Assembly (NCBI GenBank): GCA_029204045.2
Contig: CM055068.1
Span: 34,611,345-34,675,344, forward strand
DNA from: Tillandsia leiboldiana
Lineage: Eukaryota > Streptophyta > Magnoliopsida > Poales > Bromeliaceae
Length of the DNA stretch: 64,000 nt
Reading direction: 5' to 3'
In this document: positions 34,259 to 45,514 of the stretch, one piece after another
Numbering within the stretch: position 1 is the stretch's first letter
How the letters are laid out: the number at the start of each line of letters is the position of its first letter
The notes under the pieces: generated by a model
Database searches by the model: none
What the model was told of the DNA's origin: nothing
The model's input: the letters and a program-made list of their open reading frames with translations, nothing else
Translations under genes and position numbers: made by a program

Positions 34259-34762
34259 GTCTTTTGGATGTTTCGAACTTTTGACCGCGAGTTGGGCATC
34301 AGCTTTATGATCGCCTTGTGAGCCAGTTTTCAGTCCCGTTCACCGACGGTTTGGTCCCCGTCAGGGTGTTCTTTATGAGTTGAGGGATCGACTTCGACCC
34401 GTGGGTCCGTTGGGGTTATGATAGCATGTTGAGCGACCAACTGTGGCACGAGATTGTGTCTCTTGAGGATCCCTTTTGAGGGTAGCCTGCAGTTGAGTAG
34501 TCCACTCAGGTGGTTTTGGATCGGGAAGTGACCGAGTGAAGACCCCAACTTATTGGATTTCCCTTCCTTATTGGACGAGTCTGCAGGTATGCTTCGGGTC
34601 GTCTTGTTGAGGGTGGCACCATGATGTGGTTTGGTGCGTATTACACTTGTGGTTATTTCAGTTTTCCCCCAGCCTTTTAATGGAGCCCTTGGTTTTTCAC
34701 GTCTCAGCTCAGTAGTGATGTGTTTTTCCTCGCCCGTGATTTACTTGCCCCTTTGAGATCTG
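34259..34762 (+). other. Gypsy-2 interior, unclassified
   Basis: No domain is recognisable. It presumably holds decayed pol sequence between the protease relic and the chromodomain relic. Confidence 0.4.
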
Positions 34763-34905
34763 TGATTATTGGAGTACGAGGGACGCCCGTTGCAATTTCT
34801 GGCTCGAGAGATGAGAGAATTGCACATCGGGTCATACCGTACGTGTTGTTGTTGTCGCGGAGTAATCACGAGGAGCGAGTGGGGGAGCTGGAGGCGTATT
34901 GTTAG
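34763..34905 (+). pseudogene. Chromodomain relic of gypsy-2, frameshifted
   Basis: One frame reads YEGRPLQFLAREMRELH and another picks up VIPYV...SNHEER..ELEAY. Together they parallel RPLWILAREVREL and IPYVKVLWSNHEERE of the Tekay-like element at 27797-28042, with a frame change near 34825. It lies just before the polypurine tract, as in an intact element. Confidence 0.85.
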
Positions 34906-34972
34906 ATACCTAGCCGTGGTATTCTTGACTCCTGATGGGCTTGATCTAGTTTCGAGGACGAAACTTTCTTTT

Positions 34973-34984
34973 AGTGGGGGAGGA
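34973..34984 (+). other. Polypurine tract of gypsy-2
   Basis: AGTGGGGGAGGA immediately before the 3' LTR, identical to that of gypsy-1. Confidence 0.9.
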
Positions 34985-37900
34985 TGTGAGGTCCCGGAAT
35001 CCCCCGCGTAGGGTTGCTGGTTGTTGGGCAGCTTTCGGTCGCCGTTGGGGGTGTTGGTGCGCGTGTTGGGGGCCCAGAAATGAATTTGTGATGCAATTTG
35101 GGATTTGCTTGCATCACTGGAGGCCTGCGTGGGTTGCGCGCAATTTGGACACAAGTGGTGGACATCGGGCTTAATTTGAGACCCCGTGGGAAGTTGGAGG
35201 ACCCGTCGGGTGTTTAGAAGTGATTTCGCGCGATTCAGATGTCAAAAATTAGACTCCGGGTGAAGTCCGGATAAAAGTTTACCTCTCCGGTCGCCTTCGG
35301 GAATTTTGGAGTTGGAATTGGGCAAATCGGACTTTAAAAATGGACCCGGCGCAAAAATCGGATCGAGTGGGCATTCGGCAAATTTTCGGGTGAGAATTTG
35401 GAGAAATGGACATCGTTTTTGGATTCAGCGCGCGAAATCGCTAAGAATGGACTATTTACTTGTTTGTTTTGGAGCCCAGATGACGTGCGCGTTTTTCGAG
35501 GCGATGCGGCACGAATCTTGAGGCGTGGCGCGTGGCACGGATCCCGAGGTGAACGGGGCGCACGGGTCTAGGCGGCGTGCGGATGGGACAGGCACAGGCG
35601 CCTTCTGCGCGGGACGCGCGGGGGCCGCCACGTGGCGGGCCCCCGTTGGCGCCCGCGCGGGCGCGAGGGCACGCGCACCCGTGTAACGGGCGCGTGTCCC
35701 GCGCCTGACGCGGGCGCGGTGTAACGCGCCCGTGTGGCGGGCGCGTTACCGCGCGCCACGTGGCGCGTGGGCGCGCGCGGTGGACCGGGCGCACGCGCCC
35801 ATGCACTGTGGACCGGCCGTTGGGGCTCCCCATTGGTCCGTGCCGTGGACCGGGGCCGTGGACCGGCCCCGTGGACCACCTTCTCTCTCCCTCCTTTTCT
35901 TCTTCTTCTTCCTCCCCGCACCACCATTTTTCTCCCTTTCTTTCTTTCTTCTGTACCCGAGAGCGAGAGGGAGTGAGGGAGGGGGGTTGCGTGAGGTGCG
36001 GCGGCGCGTCGTGGACCTCGTTTTGCGTGCGAGGTCGTCCGGCGGAGCGTTTCGGCGGCGGCGGCGCAAACGGGTGGGTCCCGTGCGTTGGTTTTTCTGT
36101 ATTTTTGTACAGTTTTTGGAGCGTTCTTTTAGACTGTAACTGACCCTCTTGCTCTTTTCTGTGTTGGGCACCGTGCACCGTTTTGCGTGCGGACTCCGGC
36201 ACCGTGCGCCGTTTTGCGTGCGGACTCCGTTTTGCGTACGGATCCTGGCACCGCGCACCGTTTTAGGGTGCGGACTCCGGCACCGTGCACCGTTTTGCGT
36301 GCAGACTCCGTTTTGCGTGCGGATCCTGGCACCGTGCACCGTTTTGCGTGCGGACTCCGGCACCGTGCACCGTTTTGCGTGCGGACTCCGTTTTGCGTGC
36401 GGATCCTGGCACCGCGCACCGTTTTGCGTGCGGACTCCATTTTGCGTGCGGATCCTGGCATCGTGCACCGTTTTGCGTGCGGACTCCGGCAGCGGACATC
36501 GTTTTGCGTGCGGGCTCCGTTTGGCGTGCGGATTCCGGCACCGTGCTCCGTTTTGCGTGCGGACTCCGGCAGCGGACATCATTTTGCGTGCGGATCGCGT
36601 GGAGGCCAATTGCAAGTGTCTACGAGCAATTTGTGGCAAATCGAGGTGGGTGGCCTTATCTCCAAGTTTTATGGACTGTACAGTATTTCTACTGATGTAG
36701 GACTATGCATGATAGGTTATTTCATTGTGTAGTATGCTAGATTGTAGGAATTGTTATTCCTTTTATTATCTGTTAATATAGTTATTTTGGAACTTGACCT
36801 AGCACCCCCGTCATATGTTGTATGTGTAACCAGACTAGAAGAAAACCCTCACTTGGGCTAGGGTTATTTATGCTTAGACATCCACACTGTACCTTCATCC
36901 TTGGACATAGTGTTTTCTCGCCCGGGTAGTGGGCCGAGAGGTCGGTACTTGCTTTTAGTGTGGGATGCTTTTACACTCTTGCCTGGGAGCAGAGTGGAGT
37001 CTGGTAGTTGTACTGGGTTGCTTATCTGTGCCGGGAGCCGTTTGGGTAAACGGTAGTCCCGAGAGGTCTTGTTTCCCTGTTGTGCCGTCGTGGAAGGAGC
37101 CGTTGCGCAGACGGCAGTCCCGGGCCGTCGAGTATCTTCCGGTCCGTCTTGTTGGGAACCGTTGGGGTTGACGGTGGTCCCAGGTCGTTGAGTGTTGTCC
37201 GACCTGTTTTGTTACCCTGAGTTGTGGGTCGTTCCTGGCTGTGGAGTATCTCCAGCCAGTGAGCCTTGTGCTGCGAGCCGTTGGAGAGGCTAGTGTCTCG
37301 TGTTTCGAGTTAGCCGAGCAGCTGAGTCGTCGAGAGTGCTCCGACTGTTGTGCGAGGTATTTGGGGATCTTGAGCCCTACCGTTCTGAGAGTGAGCGTGG
37401 ATTTTGACTAGCCTGCATATGCCAATGTTTGATACTCTATGCCGCGCCGTTCTACTCAGTTGGAGTCGCGTCCTGAGATGCCGCTGTGGATACGATGGTT
37501 GGCCTGTTGAGGCAGTTTTCCGCAGTTGAGGCAACGATGGGCCTGTTGAGGCAGTTTTGCGCGAGGGATGAGTTAGTAGGACAGGACGCCCCACGTAAAT
37601 CCCGTCCTCATGTGGATGTGTGGTAGTGGGCAGGAGCGTTCCTAGTCGACGGGTGCAGGCTTGACTGGACCTTTGAGGTAGTCAGTTCGTTTGGATCGAT
37701 TGAGCACCTTGGGTGCGAGTGGTCTCTTTTACTTTCATCTGTTCCACTTTTGAGTGTCTAGATAGAGGCCTGGTAGCTGTAGAGTAGTTTCCAGCTTTTC
37801 TTTCAGATTTCTTTGCCTGTTATCTTTTGCCTCTAGTAGACTTAGTGGGCAGACCGTTGGGCTTGTTGACGGTACCCACTGAGAACTACTGTGGGAAGTA

Positions 37901-38448
37901 GTTCTCACACCCGTCGTGGTGTCTTTTTCCCCAGGAACTTCTCCTCCTGTTCCTGTTGCTCCAGTTGCTGATCCTTCTGACCGAGGCGAGGGAGTCGCGA
38001 GCTAGTTCCCTACCCGTCATTGGAGTGTAGCGGTACCCCTTCAGAGGAGAGCTTCAGTAGATTAGTTTTCTTCCTTTTCCTCTGTTGAGAGACCTTTGTT
38101 GTGAGGTATAGAGTTGTACTTTATTTTACAGTTTGAGAGACTGTTGTAGTGAGAATATTCTTGTATCGAGAGTCTGTACACTGATGTATTCATTGGAGAT
38201 ACCTCCCTTTTGAGTTTTGTATCAGAGGACTTTGTATATGATAGTATTTGGGGAGATGGATATTGTATTATTTTCAGTTGTACAGTGTTTGGACTTCAGT
38301 TTTAGTAGTCTACTTTCAGCTCTCTGATATCTGTATACTGTAGTTGATTCTTTCTGCAGGTTAGACGCTTCGTCTGTACGGCAGTTTCCGTACAGATGGC
38401 GGATCTGTTGGCGAGCCCGGGTGGCAGTTTCCACCCCGGGGCGTGACA
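34985..38448 (+). repeat. Gypsy-2 3' LTR (3464 bp)
   Basis: Same as the 5' LTR but for scattered substitutions, a deletion of about 12 bp at 35565 (one gcgcgcgggtc unit fewer), and a shorter tandem array (36172-36605, with one junction altered to gttttagggtgcgg). The differences concentrate in repeats, so replication slippage accounts for most of the length difference. Confidence 0.93.
36172..36605 (+). repeat. Tandem array in the gypsy-2 3' LTR
   Basis: Counterpart of 29246-29705, with the same 31- and 18-bp units but a different number and order of units. Confidence 0.88.
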
Positions 38449-39570
38449 TGAGATGTGGAAAACATCATGAACTCCTGCAAGGCGTGGGGGAAGTGCAACT
38501 CTGTAAGCCATTGGGCCAATCCTCTCGAGTACCTCGAAAGGTCTAATAAACCACGGACTAAGCTTTCAGTGTACTCCAAATCGGCGTATCCCTCTGGATG
38601 GCGAGACTTTCAGAAAAACATGATCACCAATCTGGAACTCTAAGTCATGCCGCCTCCTATCGACATAACTCCTCTGTCGGCTCTGGGCGGTCTCCAAATG
38701 TCGCCGAATAATCTTGACCTTTTCTTCAGCTTCCAAAAGCCAGTCGGGTCCCAAGGTTTTTCTTTCACCCACGTCACTCCAAAATAATGGCGATCGACAT
38801 TTGCGTCCGTGCAACGCTGCAAAGGGCGCCATTTGAATGCTCGCCTGGAAACTATTGTTGTACGCGAACTCAGCCAATCTCAAATGTCGATCCCAACTAC
38901 CACTAAAGCTCTGGACACACGCTCTCAAAAGATCCTCAAGAGTCTGAATGGTCCGCTCAAACTGTCCATCAGTCTGTGGGTGAAAGGCCGTGCTGAAACG
39001 AAGCTGGGTCCCCAAAGCTGTTTGTAGACTCTTCCAGAAATGCGAAGTGAATCTCGGGTCCCTATCAGACACAATCGAGGCTGGCACACCATGCAGCCTT
39101 ACAATCTCATCCAAATATAGCCGTGCTAACTTCTCAAGAGCCCAACTCGACTGTATAGGCAGAAAATGGGCAGATTTGGTCAGTCGATCCACAATCACCC
39201 AAATAGCATCAGCTCCACTCTTTGACCTTGGTAATCCAACAATAAAGTCCATGGTCACATGATCCCATTTCCATTCAGGAATTCGAAGGTTCTGTAACTT
39301 GCCAGCCAGTACCTGGTGCTCAGCTTTAACTTGCTGACAAGTTAGACAGTGAGCAACAAACCTTCCAATATCTCTTTTCATGCCATTCCACCAAAACTGT
39401 GCCCTTAAGTCCCTATACATCTTAGTTCCTCCAGGGTGAAGGGTATAAGGTGTATAGTGAGCCTCTCTCAAAATCAGCTCCCGAATCTCAGAATCTATGG
39501 GCACACAAAAGCAATCCTTGTACCTCAGTACTCTCGCTGCATCAGCTGAAAAGTCCCCACCATGACCATG
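38449..39570 (-). pseudogene. Integrase of the Tekay-like element
   Basis: Integrase joins the DNA copy to the host genome. Frame from 39570 down: HHCC zinc site (HYTPYTLHPGG...HCLTC), catalytic core with aspartates in MDFIVGLP and SDRDPRF and glutamate in FERTIQTLEDLL, then the C-terminal GPFEVLERIG-type module (RPFEVLERIGPMAYRVALPP) leading to VFHIS at 38454, where gypsy-2 interrupts it. Stops in frame: TAG at 39571-39573 (upstream border) and TGA at 38566-38568 between core and C-terminal module. The core itself is open for 312 codons, and all three catalytic residues are present. Confidence 0.92.
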
Positions 39571-40111
39571 CTACACTTGGTCTCTAATCCTCTCTAGATA
39601 TGGGTCCACACTCTGTTTCTCCTTAATCTTATCCAGCATAGTGGGTTGGATGATCAAAGACATAAGCCTTGCAGAATCTCCAGGGGACACGACCTCAATC
39701 TCGAGTCGCCTCAGCTGCTCTCTCAATGGCATCAACTGAGTGATCAAAATACTCATGGTCTGCATTGCCCGCCTACTCAAGGCATCTGCGACGACATTAG
39801 CCTTGCCGGGGTGATACTGAATACTCAAGTCATAGTCCTTTAACAGTTCCAACCACCGGCGTTGCCTCAAGTTTAACTCCTTCTGAGTAAACAAGTACTT
39901 CAGACTCTTATGGTCAGTAAATATTTCACAGTGCTCACCATAAAGGTAATGTCGCCATAGTTTTAATGGAAACACTACAGCGGCTAACTCCAAATCATGT
40001 GTAGGGTAATTCTTCTCATAATCCTTCAATTGCCGCGAAGCGTAAGCAATTACCCTACCATGCTGCATCAATACACAACCCAATCCGCTGTGGGAAGCAT
40101 CACTATAAATC
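39571..40111 (-). pseudogene. RNase H of the Tekay-like element, 5' part cut by a solo LTR
   Basis: RNase H removes the RNA strand during reverse transcription. The frame begins in YSDASHSGLGCVL, broken just upstream by solo LTR-1 at 40112, and continues with GRVIAYASRQLKDYEKNYP, HDLELAAVVF, DHKSLKYLF and HPGKANVVADALSRR, all in the usual order. It ends at the TAG of 39571-39573, beyond which the integrase continues in the same frame. Confidence 0.92.
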
Positions 40112-43100
40112 TGTCACGCCCCGGGGGTTTCGTTAAGCGGAAGACGACCACTAAAAAGATTTGAAATTTGCGTATATATATATTTTTTTTGAAACCAACC
40201 TCCCCCAGTGCGTGCCCAGACCCGCCGCATATACAAATTCACTCTGCGAACGGGCAGAGTCTCCTTTGTATATGCACGGCGTCTCGACTACAACAACTAT
40301 ACAATCATCACTTTAACCACACTAGTTCACTCGTCGGATACATACAACCATTTTTCCATAAGTATTAAAGAGGCCGACTAATTTTTGAAAGGATAAATCC
40401 ATAAGTTTTAAAAACGGTGCCCACACGGCACCCAGGTTTTTCAAAAAGGTTTTCGAAATCCATAAATCCACAGGGTTTTGAAATGGTGCCCACACGACAC
40501 CCAGATTTTCAAAACGGTTTTCGCAATCCATAAATCCCCAGGGTTTTGAAATGGTGCCCACACGACACCCGCATTTTTAAAACAGTTTTCGAAATATTTT
40601 CTTTTTCTTTACTTTTGTAGTTTGAAAGCGGCCAATCGGGAAAAGCAAAACAACCACCCACAAGGATAAATAAACCACATTCCAGCATCCACATCGACCC
40701 CACAAGGGTATCGCAATCCACATAGTAAGCTACTAACAGGTAATGAACTGAGCAAAATAAAAAGTAAATACCGTCCATGGCCTCGAAGGACCAAAAGTAC
40801 TCCTGCCACGGCCTCACCGTCGCCCTAACTCTCACCCCCGAAGGAACCTGTCACGGAGTGGGAAGTCAGCGACACAAGGTATAAAAGATGAAATGCAGGA
40901 AGACTGTAACTAAAGCAAACCGTAAGAAAACCAGAGTAACCGCCCTCCACATCGTGCGATCGACTGTGTCCCCTCCCCCTGCAAAACCTGAACCGGGCAC
41001 CTGCCCCGGCAACCCAGACCGAGCACTATCCTCAAGACAGAAAACCAAACCGAGCACCAACCTCGGGAAAGAAAACCAAACCGAGCACTAACCTCAAGAA
41101 AGAAAACCAAACCGAGCACCAACCTCGGGAACGAAAACCGAACCGAGCACCAACCTCGGGAAAAGAAAACCGAACCGAGCACCAACCTCGGGAAAAGAAA
41201 ACCGAACCGAGCACCAACCTCGGGAAGAAAACCAAACCGAGCACCAACCTCGGAAGAAAACCAAACCGAGCACCAACCTCGGTAAACCACGCCGAGCACC
41301 TACCTCGACGGGTCGCACCGCTCACACCTTGGCGCCTCAAACCCCCCACCTACGGGGGCCCCCACTACGTCACCTCGTGGGTATACACGGGTCATCGACC
41401 ACTTTTCCGGAAAAGCACACCCTTTGCGGTGGCCAAACCGCGGGTGCGCGTGCTGCAGCCTTGAGCATCGTAACCAAATACACGAAACCAAACCAATAAT
41501 AAAAACCATAAACACTGTCAACATTAGTACAGTTAAACGAACAATTGGAGATCATCAACAGCTTTCGAAAAGTCCCACACTAAGTCTCGAACGAAAACCC
41601 ACAACATGATAAACATGAAAATAACGATAGTGCGCATAAAGGGATTCTAAGAGTGTACCCACCTGAAACGCGAAGAAGGTGTGCGGAAACTCCCGCTAAA
41701 ACACTCCCATCCTGTACCCGAAAAAGTCACAGTAAGAGTTAATGTTAAAAACATCATCGCGGTCAAAAACACTCAAAAACGGGGCGAAACGTGCCAAAAA
41801 CGGAGCTTCTGGACTCTCAGGCTGAAAAACGGTGCACGGGTCCAGGCGTGGACCGGGTCCACGACGCAGGGCGGCAGCGGCGCAGACCAGGCGCACGCCG
41901 CAGCGGTGGACCGCTGCGGCATGGGCCGGGCCTCGCACGGGTTGAAGCGCGCGCCGGGTCCACCAAGCAGGGCTACGAGGGCGTGCACCGGGTGCACACC
42001 GGACCGCTGGACCGCGCGGCCTGGCGCACGCATTCGTGCGCCGGGTGCGCGCCCCTTGGGCCCGGGAGCCGTGCGCCGGGTGCACGCCGGGTTCTGTGGA
42101 CCGCGCGGCCCAGCGTACGCATCCGTGCGCTGGGTCCGCGCCCCTGGGGCCAGGAGCCGTGCGCCGGGTGTACGCCGGGTTCTGTGGACCGCGGCCGTAC
42201 CAGGGTGAACAGTAACCCCTTTTTCGCCCCCCGCGGCTCCGGTTGCGACCCCGCGACCCCGGCGACTGCGGCGACGACCCCGTTGACACGATAACGGCGG
42301 CAGCGGCCTCCCGTTTAACAACGGCGGCGGCGGCCTCCCGTTTAACAACACGCATCACCCACAACACCCGAGCAACCGACACCCAAATCCTCGACCTCAC
42401 AGAAATTGCAAAAAGGAAAAGGGAAAAACTCGAACCGCTCACCTTGATTCCGCCGGAGGAGGAGGAAGAAGGAGGATCGTCCCCTCCACGCCCGATCAAT
42501 CCCGCAGAGGATGGGCGATTTTCCCTTTCTCTACCCGTTTCTCGGTCTTGGTTCCCTCCGTCGTTTTCTTGAGAAGAGGGAAAAGGAATTGGGGTTTTTC
42601 CCCCGCACGCACCCAAATAAAACTTAACGCCCAAATGAAAAAGGAAAAAAGATCTAAATCCCCAAAACACAACTAAAATCAGTCGGGATGCAACGAGGGG
42701 TCCAGATTACCCCGAAAAACGTGCCGATCGCCTGCACGGCTTTCGATGCATCCGAACTGCTAACGAAAATTCAAAAATAAATTCTGGGAGATCCCGGGGT
42801 CGGAAAACGAAACCGATCGCGCCACCGTTCACCGTTTTGCGAGCTCTACCACCTAAAAATACCCGCAAACCCCGACGATCAGCCCAGAAATTCTCGAATT
42901 TCACCCCCCCCCCCCAACAACTAAAAGGACTCGATTAGTACCAATACGAAAAAACGGGGAGGTCGAGGTAAAACAAAAAAATAAATAAAATAAACTAATA
43001 GCATAAGAAGATAAAAGAAACTGATCATAGAAAGATCCTGTCCGATCATCTCGAAAAGCGTGCCGGCCACTTAGCACGGATTTCGATGCCCCACTCAAAG

Positions 43101-43305
43101 GCAAACGCTTTGACCTCCATTCCGGGAGATCCGTAAATCGAAAACCGAATCCGATCGCTTTGCCGTTTTCTGTTTTCTGAGCTCAAACGCAGAAAAATAC
43201 CCGCGGTCCAGGCCGGTCCATTGCAGAAAACACAGTGAAGAGCTTCCCTAACAACTCCGTCATAAAAGAAGGTATTCAAAGGCAATGGAATGCCAGGACC
43301 CTACA
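40112..43305 (-). mobile_element. Solo LTR-1 (3194 bp)
   Basis: TGTCACGCCCCGG to GACCCTACA on the plus strand, flanked by AAATC (40107-40111 and 43306-43310), inside the RT/RNase H part of the Tekay-like pol. There is no primer site or coding interior, so recombination between two LTRs has removed the body. In reverse its start (TGTAGGGTCC) resembles that of solo LTR-2 (TGTAGTGGTCC). It includes the array at 41030-41300, a GC-rich block (41820-42320) with gtggaccg motifs, and a poly-C run at 42903-42915. Confidence 0.9.
41030..41300. repeat. About 31-bp tandem array in solo LTR-1
   Basis: Roughly eight units of accgagcaccaacctcggga + aagaaaacca, with length differences of a few bases between units. 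Each has the inverted pair ccgag / ctcgg. Minus-strand frames show periodic EVGARFGF-like peptides that are products of the repeat. Confidence 0.88.
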
Positions 43306-43310
43306 AAATC

Positions 43311-44200
43311 ACAAATCCCTCTCCCATCACAGGCAATGCTAAGATCGGTGCAGATATCAATCTCATCTTCAGCTCATCGAAGCTCTGCTAATATTGCTCA
43401 GTCCAAGTAAATCTGATTCCCTTCCTAGTCAATCGGGTAAGGGGAGTAGAGAGCTTCGCAAAGCCCTCAACAAACTGATGGTAATATCCTGCTAAGCCCA
43501 AGAAACTCCGGACCTCAGTAACCGTCGTCGGTCTAGGCCAATCCCGAACAGCATCAATCTTCGTCGGGTCCACTGCCACTCCAGCGGCTGAAACCACATG
43601 GCCTAAAAAGGCAACTTCCCGAAGCCAGAATTCGCACTTCTTAAGTTTGGCATACAACTTCTTCTCTCTCAGAAGCTGCAGTACTATCCTTAAATGCTCC
43701 TCATGCTCCTCATTGCTTCGGGAGTAAATCAAAATATCATCAATAAACACCACGACAAACTGGTCCAAGTACGGTTGAAATATCTGGTTCATCAAATCCA
43801 TGAATACGGCTGGGGCATTAGTCAATCCAAACGGCATCACCGTCAACTCATAATGCCCATACCGGGATCTAAAGGCCGTCTTGGGTATGTCTTCAACCCT
43901 CACCCTCAACTGGTGGTAACCGAACTGGAGATCGATCTTCAAAAACACCAGAGCTCCTTGCAACTGGTCAAACAAATCGTCTATCCGTGGTAAAGGATAC
44001 TTGTTCCGGATGGTCACTTTGTTCAGTTCTCTGTAATCCACACACAGTCTAAGGGATCCATCCTTCTTTTTGACGAACAAAACTGGCGCTCCCCACGGAG
44101 ACACACTAGGTCTAATGAAACCTTTAGTTGTGCCTTCAACTCTCTCAACTCGGCAGGTGCCATCCGATAAGGTGCCTTCGAGACTGGCGCGGTTCATGGA
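43311..44200 (-). pseudogene. Reverse transcriptase of the Tekay-like element
   Basis: Copies RNA to DNA in the cytoplasmic particle. Motifs in order from the 5' side: KGFIRPSVSPWGAPVLFVKK, LCVDYRELNK, YPLPRIDDLFDQL, FLKIDLQFGYHQ, KTAFRSRYGHYE, MPFGLTNAPA, the catalytic FIDDILIYS near 43730, GHVVS, and FLGLAGYYHQFV. All active-site aspartates are kept. The N-terminal join (44100-44197) is out of frame with the protease part, and a TAG occurs at 43388-43390 (after WTEQY). Beyond it the same frame continues to GEGFVIL at the solo LTR-1 border. Confidence 0.93.
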
Positions 44201-45248
44201 ACCACGTCGATCACAAACTCTATCTCCCTCACCGGCGACATAATCGTCAGCTCAAGAGGAAACACATCCGGAAACTCTCGGACGATAGGGATTTCCTCGA
44301 GTCCCGGTGCCACCGTAGGCACCTCAACAATAGTTGCCAGGAAAGCCGTGCAACCTTTACTCATCATCCGTCTAGCTCTCGCTGAGGAAACGGTCGCTAT
44401 GAACAGCGTGCTCCGGCAGCCTCGGTAGGTGAACTCCTCCTGTCCGGGCTCTCGGAGGGTCACCGTCCTCTCTCTACAATCAATGGTAGCATAATATCGG
44501 GATAACCAATCTATACCCAATACTACATCAAAATCTCGGAGCTGCCGTAGGACCAACAAATCAATAGGTAAAATCCAGGGTCCTAACTACACTGGGCAGG
44601 ACAGACAACACTCATCTACGTGTAACACGTGATCGGGAATCTGAACCTCATGTGCACAAGCTAACGATCCTATCTCTAGCCCATGCAACGATGCAAATTC
44701 TCTACTGATGAATGAGTGAGATGCTCCAGTATCAAATAATGCTCTAGCACGAGTGGAGGAGATAAGAATAATACCTGCCACCACCTGATCAACCGCCAAG
44801 GAGTCTTCTACCTGAGCAGTATATACTCGCCCGCTCGGAGGTTGTCGCCTGTCCGGCTGTCGTGAAGAGGTGGCCCGATCAGCCTGGCCAAAGCTCCGCG
44901 AAGCTCCTGCTACCTGCAAAGGCGAAGGAGGTGTCGATGCTGATGTAGGTGCTGCCGATCCTACTCTCGGGCAAGACGAAGAGTAGTGCCCAGTCTGACC
45001 GCATCGAAAACACCGGCCCTGCCTCTGGTCGCACTGTTGTGGTGCATGGGGTCCACCGCAGATGACACATCCGTCAGGACGTCTCTGATGCTGTGGCTGC
45101 TGCTGCTGTCTCGACAGTCGAAAACCTCTTGATCTCTGTCCCTTCTGAGGCCCACGACTCTGGAGCTGAAATCGTGGTGACCTCGGAGGTCTCGATCTAC
45201 TAGGTTGTCCCAAATCAGACGGTGCGGGACGCTTCCCTCCGGAGCTTG
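44194..45248 (-). pseudogene. Gag C-terminus, zinc knuckle and protease of the Tekay-like element
   Basis: Minus frame 45248-44587 carries GGKRPAPSD, a Gln-rich linker, CVICGGPHAPQQC, the knuckle CFRCGQTGHYSSSC (about 45003-45045) and the protease site LFDTGASHSFIS (about 44720-44755). A stop at 44587 interrupts it, and frame 44559-44194 continues the protease (FDVVLGIDWLSRYY) and linker to RT. The N-terminal capsid part of gag is missing because the element is cut at 45248 by a copia LTR fragment. Confidence 0.9.
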
Positions 45249-45368
45249 TACCTGATCATTTTGAATCCATTCTTCTTGAGATTGATCTATGTGATCGACA
45301 ATTCTTTAACTTCAATCTTCAAGACTCAAAACACTTCACGAAATACGCCAATACAAAAATCCTTAACA
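45249..45368 (-). repeat. Copia LTR terminal fragment (120 bp)
   Basis: tacctgatcattttgaatcc to ccttaaca matches the last 130 bp of the copia LTR at 16687-16816. It is probably what remains of the right LTR of that minus-strand copia family. Confidence 0.85.
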
Positions 45369-45514
45369 CTCCGTGGATGTAATGATAGTAGGTGAGCGCA
45401 GGTTTGACTGGACCCTATGTGGCGTCAGTGTGATTGGGTTGATTCAGTATATTGTATTTGAGTAGATGCATATTATCATCTTTACCACTACTTGAGCATC
45501 ATAAATAGAGGCAT
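45369..45514 (+). repeat. Gypsy LTR, left piece, split by solo LTR-2
   Basis: gtgagcgcaggtttgactgg and atgcatattatcatctttac match 1156-1250. It continues at 48933 after the inserted LTR. Confidence 0.8.

Larger units (their letters stand above)
28048..38448 (+). mobile_element. Gypsy-2: non-autonomous LTR element with a minisatellite interior
   Basis: 10.4 kb flanked by TGAGA (28043-28047 and 38449-38453), inserted in the integrase-chromodomain joint of the Tekay-like pol. It has two nearly identical LTRs of 3508 and 3464 bp, a perfect primer site and a polypurine tract. The 3.4-kb interior has no pol. The leader matches gypsy-1 up to the gag start, then come 29-, 30- and 20-bp arrays, a protease relic, a 27-bp array and a frameshifted chromodomain relic. 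It is thus a deletion derivative of a Tekay-like element and would need enzymes in trans. The near-identical LTRs show recent movement. Confidence 0.93.
27190..45248 (-). mobile_element. Tekay-like gypsy element, truncated and split by two insertions
   Basis: Minus-strand remains of an autonomous chromovirus: 3' LTR fragment (27190-27750), chromodomain (27797-28047), integrase (38454-39570), RNase H (39571-40111), RT (43311-44200), protease and CCHC gag (44194-45248). Removing gypsy-2 with one TSD copy, and solo LTR-1 with one TSD copy, restores one collinear reading frame apart from stops and a small shift before RT. Both outer ends are cut: the 3' LTR lacks its TGTCACGCC side, and gag stops at a copia LTR fragment. 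Confidence 0.9.
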
